This document shows positions 28,178 through 35,203 of a DNA stretch of 35,203 nucleotides, one piece after another. The stretch covers positions 1 through 35,203 of the IMG/VR virus record IMGVR_UViG_3300045941_000192; one strand, written 5' to 3'. The first letter of the stretch is position 1, and each line of letters opens with the position of its first letter. The notes beneath the pieces are model-generated. The model did not search any database, had not been told where the DNA came from, and was given only the letters and a program-made list of their open reading frames with translations. The stretch is from a virus. The position numbers and the translations under genes are program-made.

Positions 28178-29410
28178 TTACGCCGGCACGCCGAGGCCGG
28201 TCACTTCGCCGAACGCGGCGGGTCGGTAGACAGCAAGCGCTAATCTTTCCTCCGCCCTGATAGCCACCAAATTCTTAATGAAAAAATCCACGTGGCTGTT
28301 GGACGCCTCGACGCGGATGCCGCCCTTCCGGAAGACCTGCGCGCCCTGGTTGAACGCCCCGACCATGGCGACCGTCGCCGCCTGGACGGGCGTCACGGCC
28401 ACCGACAGCCCCCACAGGGTCGGGGTCTGAATCGAGGCGAATGGGCCGCCGGTCAGGTACTCGCCGGTCGTCGTCTTCATGAGCGCCGTCGTCGCCCAAT
28501 CGGCCGGGTTCATGGCGATCCCGCTCGGCATCAGGAACGAGGCCGAGAAGATCGCCATGATCTGCCGGAAGATCGCGTCGGCATTGTTTTCGGCCGCGCC
28601 GCGCACGACATCGGCCGCCAGGCCGCTGCGGTTCTTCAGCCCGAGGATGTGCGGGGCGACACCGCTGCCATTGAGGAGCTCGTCTTCCTCGGCGATCTCG
28701 ACGCCGAGCCGCAGGCGCGCGTCGATGTAGGACCGAATCTGCGCCACGTCCTCGAGCATCTCCTCGGTCACCGGCAACCAGTGCGCGATCTTGCGCACCG
28801 GGTCGGTCACCGCGGCGAAGGTCAGGGTCGACTCCGGCTTCACCCCGCCCTCGGCGACCGCCGCGGCCGCGTTGGTGAAGAGCGTCTCCTGCATGTAGGC
28901 GATCGCGTTGCTGTCGGTCGTGCCCTGCGCGAACAGATCCGCGACCACCAGGCGCCGCGTGGGCGTCGGCAGAATGCCCGGGATGTACTGCGGCAGGACC
29001 AGCGCGCCACCCGAGGCGGGATCCTCGGTCAGCGTCGCCGCGAGAAACAGCTCCACGCTCGGCGATCGCCAGGCCGACTGCGAGCGGTGGCCGCCCCGCT
29101 TGAAGAAGTCGTAGGCCTCGGAGCTCACGAACTGCTCGCCGAGCGACTTCAGGACGCGCGGCGCCGGCTTGGAGAGCGCGCCGGTCGTCAGCTGCGCGAG
29201 CTGCTCGTTGATCGCCTCGGTGCCCTTCTGGCGCGCGATCTTGTCCTTCATCGCGAGCCCGTCGCTGGTGATCGCCTGGATGGCCGCCTTCTCCTCGTCG
29301 GTCATCTCGCGGTCTTCCTCCTCCGCGAGCTTCGCCGTTTTCGCGAGCAGCGCGAGGCCCTCCTGTTTCTTCGCTTCGAGGTCGCGCTCCAATTTCGCCA
29401 GATTCAACAT
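28178..29410 (-). CDS. HK97-type major capsid protein
   Basis: A 410-aa protein. The N-terminal ~115 residues are a coiled-coil delta/scaffold-like domain (LAKLERDLEAKKQEGLALLA, MTDEEKAAIQAITSDGLAMK). After this comes the HK97 fold: GGALVLPQYIPGILPTPTRR, AVAEGGVKPESTLTFAAVTD, KIAHWLPVTEEMLEDVAQIR, and IAEEDELLNG. Processing by the S49 protease encoded upstream probably removes the N-terminal domain. Start at MLNLAKLE, preceded by TAGGAGTACGACG. Confidence 0.92.
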   Translation of the reverse strand: MLNLAKLERDLEAKKQEGLALLAKTAKLAEEEDREMTDEEKAAIQAITSDGLAMKDKIARQKGTEAINEQLAQLTTGALSKPAPRVLKSLGEQFVSSEAYDFFKRGGHRSQSAWRSPSVELFLAATLTEDPASGGALVLPQYIPGILPTPTRRLVVADLFAQGTTDSNAIAYMQETLFTNAAAAVAEGGVKPESTLTFAAVTDPVRKIAHWLPVTEEMLEDVAQIRSYIDARLRLGVEIAEEDELLNGSGVAPHILGLKNRSGLAADVVRGAAENNADAIFRQIMAIFSASFLMPSGIAMNPADWATTALMKTTTGEYLTGGPFASIQTPTLWGLSVAVTPVQAATVAMVGAFNQGAQVFRKGGIRVEASNSHVDFFIKNLVAIRAEERLALAVYRPAAFGEVTGLGVPA

Positions 29411-29420
29411 CGTCGTACTC

Positions 29421-30422
29421 CTAGAGCCCGAGGGCATAGAGCGCGCGCTCAGCCTCGCGGCGCGCCCTCAGCCGATCGGTCCCGGTGGCCGTCGACGGCT
29501 CCTGCGGGGGATCGGGGGACGGCGCTGGCGCGGCGGCGATCGCGCGCGTGGGAAGTGCGGGACTGGCCGACGCCGGCGTCAGCAGGCGCGCGAGCGTCTG
29601 GTCGAGGGTGCCAATCTCGTCGACCATACCAAGGGCGAGCGCCTCGTCGGCGTTGACAACGGCGCCCTCGCCAAAGCCGTTGCGCACGGCGTCCGCCGAC
29701 ACGCGTCGGCCGGACGCGACGTCGTCAACGAAGTGCCCGTAATGGAAATTGACCTGCGCGGTCAGGCGGGCGCGCGCGGTGTCGCTGAGCGGTTCGGCCT
29801 CGTTGCCATCGGTCTTGTACTTGCCGGCCGAGACGAACGTGAGTTTGATGCCCTCCTGCTCGAGCGCCACCGACAGATCCTCGTGAATCGTGAACACGCC
29901 AATCGATCCGAGACAGGCCGAGGGCGCCGCGATGACCTTGGTCGCGCACGACCCGACCCAGTAGGCGGCCGAGCAGCACTGGAAGTTGACGCACGCGATG
30001 ACCGGTTTCGCCGCGCGGGCTTTCAGCACCTGGTGCGCGAACTCGGAGGCACCGAGGACCGATCCGCCCGGCGAATCGATATCGAGCAGGATCGTCTGCA
30101 CATCCGGGTTGAGGACGGCGGCCTCGAGGGCATGACCGGCCACGTCGAACGTCGTGCCGCCGCTGAAGTTCGACAACGCGTTCATGCGCGGCGCGATGCA
30201 GCCGTGAATCGGGAGCACCGCCAGGCCGCGATCGATGAAGGGATCCGGATCGTCGCGCCGCTCGAGCTCGTCGTCGTCGAAGTCGAATGCGAGGGGGTCG
30301 CCCTTCAGACGGCGCCCGAGGACGCGCGCCACGACGGCGAGCATGGGGCGTGTGATGGCCCACGGCTCCAAGGCCAGCGCGAGCACGCGATCGATGGCGT
30401 GGGCGCGTTTTTTCGATGCCAT
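29421..30422 (-). CDS. S49-family (SppA-like) capsid maturation protease
   Basis: A 333-aa serine protease with TILLDIDSPGGSVLGASEFA, the nucleophile Ser151 in FQCCSAAYWVGSCATKV, LGSIGVFTIHEDLS, and a Lys in SAGKYKTDGNEAEPLSD (residues 201 or 203) as general base. Between portal and capsid genes it acts as the prohead protease. ATG one nt before the portal stop region. Confidence 0.88.
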   Translation of the reverse strand: MASKKRAHAIDRVLALALEPWAITRPMLAVVARVLGRRLKGDPLAFDFDDDELERRDDPDPFIDRGLAVLPIHGCIAPRMNALSNFSGGTTFDVAGHALEAAVLNPDVQTILLDIDSPGGSVLGASEFAHQVLKARAAKPVIACVNFQCCSAAYWVGSCATKVIAAPSACLGSIGVFTIHEDLSVALEQEGIKLTFVSAGKYKTDGNEAEPLSDTARARLTAQVNFHYGHFVDDVASGRRVSADAVRNGFGEGAVVNADEALALGMVDEIGTLDQTLARLLTPASASPALPTRAIAAAPAPSPDPPQEPSTATGTDRLRARREAERALYALGL

Positions 30423-30423
30423 A

Positions 30424-31941
30424 TCAGACCGCCTCCTCCAACAGCGCGAACGGATTACCGCCGGCAGCGAGCTGCTCAGCGGTGTCGGCGTTGACTGAGA
30501 CCGCGATCGCCTCGGCCTCGCGCATGGCGACCTCCCGACTGAGACCGGCGTCGCGCAGGGTCGCGGCGAGGTCATGCGTGAGTTCACGGTCCCACCGCTC
30601 GCGATCGAAGGCGCCGGCGCGGTCCTCGGGTAGAACTTTCCGCAGGCGCGCCGCTTGGCGGCGCCAGGTCTCCTGAATCACTGGACCCGTGATGCCGCCA
30701 CCGATCGCGGCGGCGCCGGCGTCGGCTGGCAGCGACGGCGGCGTCGGCGTGGTGGTCATGTTTAACGGTTGCGCGACGCGATCGGCGCCCGGGTCGTTCT
30801 TGATGGACGGCAGGTTGAGCCGCGCGCGGCCTTCGTTCAGGGTGACGACCGGCCGCCCGACCAGCGTCTGCATCGCCGCGGCCTGCTCTTCAAACGAGCC
30901 GCGCAGCTTCTGGTCGATGTTGAACTCGGTATAGATGCCGTCCTGGTCGTCGCACTCGGGCAGCAACTGCCGTTCGAACTCCTCCTGCAGCATGGTCAGC
31001 CACGGACCCAAACAGTCCTGATAGAGGTTCTTGTGTTGCTCCCTGATGTTCGAGAACGTCGCATGGTCGAGGATCCCGACCATGGGCAGCGGCACGTGAT
31101 ACGAGCGGGCCACTTCCACATCGGTCAGTTTGCGGGCCTCGGTAAACTGCGACTCCCGCGGCGAGTAGGACGTGTTGGTGAACGTCATCCCGTCCTCGAG
31201 GACGGCGACGCTGCCCACATTCGCCGGACCCGCATATCGCAACTGCCACTGCTCGCGGAAGGCCGACTTCTGCTCCGGCGTCCACTTGGGCGCGCCGGCC
31301 GGCCGTGTGATCACGCCCTCCACGCGAGAGCTGTTCGCGTAGTAGGCGCGCCGGTACAGCGTCGCGTTGGCCTCCTCGGCGAGGATCTGCCGCAAGGTTT
31401 CGATCGGCGACAGCCCCATCAGCGGGTTGTCCGGGTCGTAGCCGTTGAAGTGCACGACGTCACGTGGCTTCAACTCGACGACGTTGCCATCCGGCAGCGT
31501 CCACCAGAACACCGACGGCAGGAGCCAGCCATCGACGGTGACCGTCTCGGGCGGCAGCCGCACGAACCACAGGCGCGTCGGGTCGCCGCGGAGCTTCAAC
31601 CAGTAACCGTTGAAGAACACCCCCATGTCGTTCATGAGGTTCTCGACCATGCGGTAGTGCGTCATCGCCGGGTTCGGCTTCGCGATCCAGGTCGCGAGCT
31701 CGTGGTCGATGAGGTAGACGCGATCGATGTCCGACACGCGCCGAAAGACGTGCAGCCCGAGGTCCGCCACGTTGCGCGCCAGGAACGACACGACGGTGCG
31801 GACGCTCGGCTGCGTCCGGTAGATCGCCGCATAGGTCGCGCCGCACGGCACGTCGAGCCCCGATCGACTCGGCCCGATCGCCGGCGCGGCCGGCGACCGC
31901 TCCACCGAGCGCAGGGTGCCGCGGGACTGGACAATCGGCAT
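30424..31941 (-). CDS. Portal protein
   Basis: A 505-aa HK97-type portal: YRTQPSVRTVVSFLARNVAD, ATWIAKPNPAMTHYRMVENL, VVHFNGYDPDNPLMGLSPIE, then VARSYHVPLPMVGILDHATF and SNIREQHKNLYQDCLGPWL. The portal forms the dodecameric channel for DNA packaging. Start at MPIVQSRG, where ATG overlaps the upstream stop (TGATG). The longer frame to 32055 is rejected. Confidence 0.9.
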   Translation of the reverse strand: MPIVQSRGTLRSVERSPAAPAIGPSRSGLDVPCGATYAAIYRTQPSVRTVVSFLARNVADLGLHVFRRVSDIDRVYLIDHELATWIAKPNPAMTHYRMVENLMNDMGVFFNGYWLKLRGDPTRLWFVRLPPETVTVDGWLLPSVFWWTLPDGNVVELKPRDVVHFNGYDPDNPLMGLSPIETLRQILAEEANATLYRRAYYANSSRVEGVITRPAGAPKWTPEQKSAFREQWQLRYAGPANVGSVAVLEDGMTFTNTSYSPRESQFTEARKLTDVEVARSYHVPLPMVGILDHATFSNIREQHKNLYQDCLGPWLTMLQEEFERQLLPECDDQDGIYTEFNIDQKLRGSFEEQAAAMQTLVGRPVVTLNEGRARLNLPSIKNDPGADRVAQPLNMTTTPTPPSLPADAGAAAIGGGITGPVIQETWRRQAARLRKVLPEDRAGAFDRERWDRELTHDLAATLRDAGLSREVAMREAEAIAVSVNADTAEQLAAGGNPFALLEEAV

Positions 31942-32171
31942 CAGGGCACCACCTGGATGAAGGCGACGTTGTCGCGCGGCACGAGCACCTCCCCATCGAT
32001 CGGCTGCGCGTCGCCGTGTGCCGGCACGATCGCGGCCTCGCGTAACTGCAACCACGGCCCGCGACCGGACCAGAGCACGCCGCGGAGCGCCTCGTCAGTC
32101 GGTTCCTTCAGGTTGACAATCACGACCCGGAGAAGCGCCGGCGGCCGCCACCACATCAGCCACGCGAACAT
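31941..32171 (-). CDS. Small conserved phage protein upstream of portal
   Basis: A 76-aa protein: MFAWLMWWRPPALLRVVIVN, EALRGVLWSGRGPWLQLREA, then DGEVLVPRDNVAFIQVVP. It has the strand pattern of a small beta-barrel conserved next to portal genes in some siphophages. TGATG overlap with the portal. Upstream (32172-32244) is a short gap with a CAACGGTTGAGCCG dyad-like element. Function unknown. Confidence 0.65.
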   Translation of the reverse strand: MFAWLMWWRPPALLRVVIVNLKEPTDEALRGVLWSGRGPWLQLREAAIVPAHGDAQPIDGEVLVPRDNVAFIQVVP

Positions 32172-32244
32172 GGGAGACGTTGGTCACGGTGCCACGGCTC
32201 AACCGTTGGGCGTGATTTTTTAGTACGAAATTGTCCGAAGGCGG

Positions 32245-32439
32245 TCAGTCGTCCGCGGCGTCATCTGACTCGCGCCAGGCGCGCCGGAGCACTTCCGAGA
32301 CCGACACATCGCCGGCGGTGGCGCGTTGACAGACGCGATCGTAAGCACGCGACGGCAAGCGAATGGAAACGGTGACGGACGGGCCGGGATCGGTCCGGTC
32401 GAGGGGAGGGCGCCCGGGTCTACGTGCGGCGTCGGGCAT
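32245..32439 (-). CDS. Ribbon-helix-helix DNA-binding protein
   Basis: A 64-aa protein with a ribbon-helix-helix signature: beta strand SVTVSIRLPSRAYDRVCQRA followed by DVSVSEVLRRAWRES. Such proteins are small repressors. It lies between terminase and portal, beside the oppositely oriented gene at 32460, and may control that gene or local late transcription. A GRPP motif near the N-terminus may add minor-groove contacts. Confidence 0.7.
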   Translation of the reverse strand: MPDAARRPGRPPLDRTDPGPSVTVSIRLPSRAYDRVCQRATAGDVSVSEVLRRAWRESDDAADD

Positions 32440-32459
32440 CGCGGCCCATATTATGCGCC

Positions 32460-32705
32460 ATGCGCAACATCCGCCACCGCGTGCGCGATCGCCAGGCCGC
32501 GATCGCCGCCAGCCGCCGCGCGCAACTCTCCCGCGCCCCGGACACCGCGCCGTTGGTTCCCACGCCGCCCACTGCGGCCGCCCCAGCGCCGCCGCGGTGC
32601 GATCGCAGCGGCGACGTGGGCTCGACCCATTACTTCCGTGAGGGCGCGCAGGTTGGCGACTGGTGCCTCTGCGGCAAGCGCCGGCGGTTCACGCCGTTCG
32701 CATGA
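32460..32705 (+). CDS. Small protein with GAQVGDWCxCGKRRRFTP motif (copy B)
   Basis: An 81-aa protein, MRNIRHRVRDRQAAIAASRR then a Pro/Ala linker and GDVGSTHYFREGAQVGDWCL, CGKRRRFTPFA. It is the only plus-strand gene inside the late region and is homologous to the protein at 1596-1850, with near-identical DNA over the last ~50 codon positions of the motif. It is divergent from the ribbon-helix-helix gene. It may be an independently transcribed insertion. 32706-32848 holds nothing I can recognise. Confidence 0.7.
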   Translation: MRNIRHRVRDRQAAIAASRRAQLSRAPDTAPLVPTPPTAAAPAPPRCDRSGDVGSTHYFREGAQVGDWCLCGKRRRFTPFA

Positions 32706-32848
32706 GCAGTAGGATCGGCCTCGGCCACGCACACGCGTCGTGCAACCGGCGCGCAGTCTCAGGTTCAATACCTGCCATCGCTTAACCCGCGGTTGCCACG
32801 CGGCGCACGCGAGAGGGTGCAGAGGTCAGCTCAGACGTGCGTGGCCAC

Positions 32849-34513
32849 TCAGGCCACCACCAAGTCCGGATCGTCGGCGCCGACTTCCTCACCGGCGAGG
32901 CCGGCCAGTTTGCGCGCGATGATCGCCGCGACGATCGGGTCGATCCGTCCGCGGCTCCGCTTCTTGGTCGGGAAGATGTTGTCCTTGTTGTCGGTGACGA
33001 CGCGCGCATTCGACGCGCACCACCGCATCAGCGGGCTGTCGCCGGCGTCCACCAACGCGTCGAGTACGTCAGCCTCGAACTCTTTCGATGGCTGCGACAT
33101 CTGCGAGATATTCTGCGGCACCTCGACCACCGGGCACCCGTCGTCCTGGAGATCCTTGACGAGGTTGCCGGCGTTCCAGGGATCGACGCCGACCCCCTGC
33201 ACGTCGAACAGCCCACGCGCCTCGCCCACGATGGCCCGCACCTCGTCCTGGTCGATCCGGTTCCCAGGGTTAGTCCGCAGCCACCCGGCCTGCACCCACA
33301 ACTGATACGGCGCCCGATCGCGCAGGGCGCGCGCCTCGAGCGTCTCCTCGGGCGTCAGCACCCAGGAGACGAGCCGCCAGGTCCGACGCATCTCGGTCGG
33401 CGGGAACGCCGCCACAACCGCCGTCAGGTCGATCTTGGAGCTCATATCAATCCCGAGCCAGCACGCCTGGCTGCGGAGCTCCTCGAGCGACCACTTACGC
33501 TGCCCGTCACGCCAGCCCTCCATCGACAACCAGGGCGTCTCGGCGTTGACCCACAGGTTGAGGCGCTTCTGTTTGAACGCCGCGGCCGCGGGCGGCATGT
33601 GCCGCGCCTTCGCGGCGAGCGCGCGCATGTCGGCCGCCTTGACGGACACGCCGTAGTTCGGGTTCGCCTTGCGCCAGGTCCGTTCGTCGAACGGATCGTC
33701 GCCCTCATCGGCGTGCGCGATGAACGCGAAGAAGGTCTCATCGACGAGCACGCGCTCGAGGATCTTGACGGCGTAGTCATGCTGCACGCCGCACGGGCTG
33801 AACGGGTCGGCGCCGGCCGTGGTGATCTGAAAGTTCACCGGCTGCTCACGGGCCCCGGTCGCGGTTTCCATCACGTCGATGAGGCCGCGCGTCTTGTGCG
33901 CGTGGAACTCGTCCACGATCACCAGGTTCGGGTTGAGGCCGTCGGTCGAGTCCTTATCGGCGCCGAGCGGTTCCAGCTTCGAGGCGGTCGACGGGCGATG
34001 GAGGTTCGCCGCCAGTGGCACGATGCGGGAGCGCAGCCCGCTGCGGAGCACCAGTTCTTTGGCGTTCTCCCACACGATGCGGGCCTGCGCCCGTTTGGTC
34101 GCTATGCAGTACCCCTCCGAGCCCTCCTCCCCGTCGAAGAACGTCACGTAGAGCGCGACGATGGACGCGGTCAGGCTCTTGCCGTTCTTCCGAGGGATCT
34201 CCTCGTAATAGGTCCTGATGCGCCGCAGCCCGGTCCTGATGTGGCTCCACGCAAACAGCGACCCGAGACAAAACTTCTGATGCGGTTGCAGGACGATCGG
34301 CTGTCCCGCCCACTCGCCCTTGTAGTGCTTCAGTCGTGCCGCGAAGCGGAAAAACCGGTCAGCCTCGGCCGGGACGAAGCGATAGGGAAATCCGCGCGTG
34401 CCTTCCCGCCGGCGATCGCGTAGGTGCCGTTCGCACGCCAGGCGGTGATAGCGCCCGGCCGCCACGCGGCCCGCGAGGACCGCGCGCGCGTAGGCATCCA
34501 CCGCGTGCGGCAT
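32849..34513 (-). CDS. terL: Terminase large subunit
   Basis: A 554-aa HK97-type terminase. The ATPase has Walker A RKNGKS (residues 108-113) and Walker B LVIVDEFHAH (Asp201-Glu202). The C-terminal RNase H-like nuclease has Asp in LGIDMSSKIDLTAV, VGVDPWNAG, and RIDPIVAAIIARK. It pumps DNA into the prohead and cuts it with help from the HNH protein. Start at MPHAVDAYARA, just after the small terminase stop. Confidence 0.93.
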   Translation of the reverse strand: MPHAVDAYARAVLAGRVAAGRYHRLACERHLRDRRREGTRGFPYRFVPAEADRFFRFAARLKHYKGEWAGQPIVLQPHQKFCLGSLFAWSHIRTGLRRIRTYYEEIPRKNGKSLTASIVALYVTFFDGEEGSEGYCIATKRAQARIVWENAKELVLRSGLRSRIVPLAANLHRPSTASKLEPLGADKDSTDGLNPNLVIVDEFHAHKTRGLIDVMETATGAREQPVNFQITTAGADPFSPCGVQHDYAVKILERVLVDETFFAFIAHADEGDDPFDERTWRKANPNYGVSVKAADMRALAAKARHMPPAAAAFKQKRLNLWVNAETPWLSMEGWRDGQRKWSLEELRSQACWLGIDMSSKIDLTAVVAAFPPTEMRRTWRLVSWVLTPEETLEARALRDRAPYQLWVQAGWLRTNPGNRIDQDEVRAIVGEARGLFDVQGVGVDPWNAGNLVKDLQDDGCPVVEVPQNISQMSQPSKEFEADVLDALVDAGDSPLMRWCASNARVVTDNKDNIFPTKKRSRGRIDPIVAAIIARKLAGLAGEEVGADDPDLVVA

Positions 34514-34519
34514 AGCGGG

Positions 34520-35023
34520 TCAGTGTGGGCGCCGCGGCCTCGGCTCGTCGAATTCGCTGAACTCGTCCACGACGCCAGGCGCGGCGCCGGGTGTCGCCGG
34601 CGTGACGCGCGTGCGGCTCGAGGGCGTGAGTCCGAGCTCGGCCCAGAGTTGGCGGCAGTTGGCGATCGCGCGCGTGAGGATGGAGAGGTACGGGTTCGGA
34701 ATCGGATAGCCGCTCGGCGCCGCGATGATCATCCCGAGCTGCCTCACCTTCCCGATCGCTTCGAGATAACGCGACCACTCGAGACAGAGCGCGATGAGCG
34801 AAGCGCGGTCCGCGTCGGTCACGAGCCGCACCTTGGTGAGCATGGGTGCGAGCCGCCGCCACTCCTCACCCGCCAGCGGATCCTCGAGGAGCTCCGCGGG
34901 CACGTCACCGGTGAAGGCGTCCAGTGAGGTCGGCGGCGTGACTTCCGCAGCCGGGAGCGGCCGCTTGCCCGGATTGCCTTCGAGCCGGCGTTGAGCGGTG
35001 GGTTTTGGTTTCCGGCCGCGCAT
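34520..35023 (-). CDS. terS: Terminase small subunit
   Basis: A 167-aa protein with the P27-like small terminase start MRGRKPKPTAQRRLEGNPGK, then LAGEEWRRLAPMLTKVRLVT, DADRASLIALCLEWSRYLEA and the helix ILTRAIANCRQLWAELGLTP. It recognises the packaging site, likely in the gap between it and the HNH gene. ATG preceded by GGAGAGACGCCT; the ORF to 35074 is an upstream extension I do not accept. Confidence 0.88.
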   Translation of the reverse strand: MRGRKPKPTAQRRLEGNPGKRPLPAAEVTPPTSLDAFTGDVPAELLEDPLAGEEWRRLAPMLTKVRLVTDADRASLIALCLEWSRYLEAIGKVRQLGMIIAAPSGYPIPNPYLSILTRAIANCRQLWAELGLTPSSRTRVTPATPGAAPGVVDEFSEFDEPRPRRPH

Positions 35024-35102
35024 AGGCGTCTCTCCGTGCCAGTGTTCCAGCGTCTGCGGTGAAACCTGACACAATCTTCAGGCCCCCGGTGCCAATTTCG
35101 CG

Positions 35103-35203
35103 GCCGCACGCGCGAACCTCCGGAGTGGTTCCGGGGCTCGGGCGCGCCAGCGATTTTGATCCCCCTCCCCCCCCGATCGAACGCGTGCCAACATGATCGC
35201 TCG
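35103..35203. repeat. Terminal direct repeat (circular closure), right copy
   Basis: Exact copy of bases 1-101. Together with 35024-35102 it forms the intergenic region upstream of the small terminase gene. It contains a long C tract (C5-T-C8) and a GC-rich inverted segment around CCTCCGGAGTGGTTCCGG. A cos or packaging site is plausible here by position, but I cannot identify the cut site. Confidence 0.9.

Noticed and set aside
28292-29656. 454-aa plus-strand open frame
   Set aside because: Antisense to the major capsid protein gene; composition (Arg/Gly/His-rich) indicates a shadow.
32837-34423. 528-aa plus-strand open frame
   Set aside because: Antisense of the large terminase, which has clear Walker and nuclease motifs; the plus-strand frame has no recognisable domain.
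1-35203. CRISPR arrays, insertion sequences or rRNA genes
   Set aside because: No regularly spaced repeats, transposase motifs or rRNA segments were seen on either strand.

Overview
This window is a complete temperate siphovirus genome rather than a stretch of host chromosome. The last 101 bases repeat the first 101 exactly, so the contig closes into a circle of about 35,102 bp. It carries a full HK97-type head, a long-tail (siphovirus) morphogenesis module, a recombination module, a tyrosine integrase, a tRNA-based attP and two related repressors. Base composition is GC-rich and many genes have good Shine-Dalgarno sequences, which indicates a GC-rich bacterial host. The attP carries the 3' half of a bacterial tRNA-Glu(UUC) gene. 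The style of the secreted moron proteins and the DUF5678/retropepsin pair suggests a soil Acidobacteriota-like host, but that is weak inference.

Almost everything is read on the minus strand. A leftward promoter with a perfect TTGACA -35 box (10705-10710) precedes a tightly packed early operon whose genes mostly overlap by 1-4 bases. In order it encodes a Cro-like regulator, an excisionase-like HTH protein, a TcmP / HNH / Gp37-Gp68 cluster (10.0-7.8 kb), a RecE-like exonuclease and a Sak4-like RecA-fold ATPase. These are followed by small accessory proteins, a phage O-like replication protein beside a striking GAGA(CG)8TCTC palindrome, and a run of small zinc-ribbon and membrane proteins down to a packaging HNH nuclease at the left end. 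Across the circle junction the same strand continues with small and large terminase, portal, S49 protease, major capsid protein, connectors, tail completion proteins, major tail protein, tail chaperone, tape measure and a 1274-aa baseplate/receptor protein. It ends with a holin-like membrane protein. No endolysin is recognisable anywhere.

The plus strand holds the lysogeny operon (10.8-13.4 kb: repressor, small ORF, integrase, three small genes), then attP (about 13.38-13.64 kb) with five AAGTTGCCAG arm sites flanking the tRNA-Glu core. Beyond attP lies a second, paralogous repressor (minus strand) and a block of lysogenic-conversion-type genes (14.2-17.5 kb). These include a zinc-binding protein, an OB-fold exported protein, a secreted protein with a membrane partner, and a DUF5678/retropepsin pair. 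Two of the units are preceded by a duplicated intergenic block of about 80 nt.

The most notable observations are these. (1) The major tail protein gene is interrupted by a compact, ORF-less group I intron of about 230 nt with visible P2-P9 helices; splicing restores the reading frame. (2) The tail chaperone has a classic -1 frameshift at an A8 run. (3) A TcmP partner, HNH and radical-SAM-like three-Cys gene cluster is present. (4) Two small protein families are each duplicated in distant, oppositely oriented loci. (5) A regulatory gene starts with a (CCTG)6 tetranucleotide repeat. (6) A shared operator motif links the two repressor promoters.
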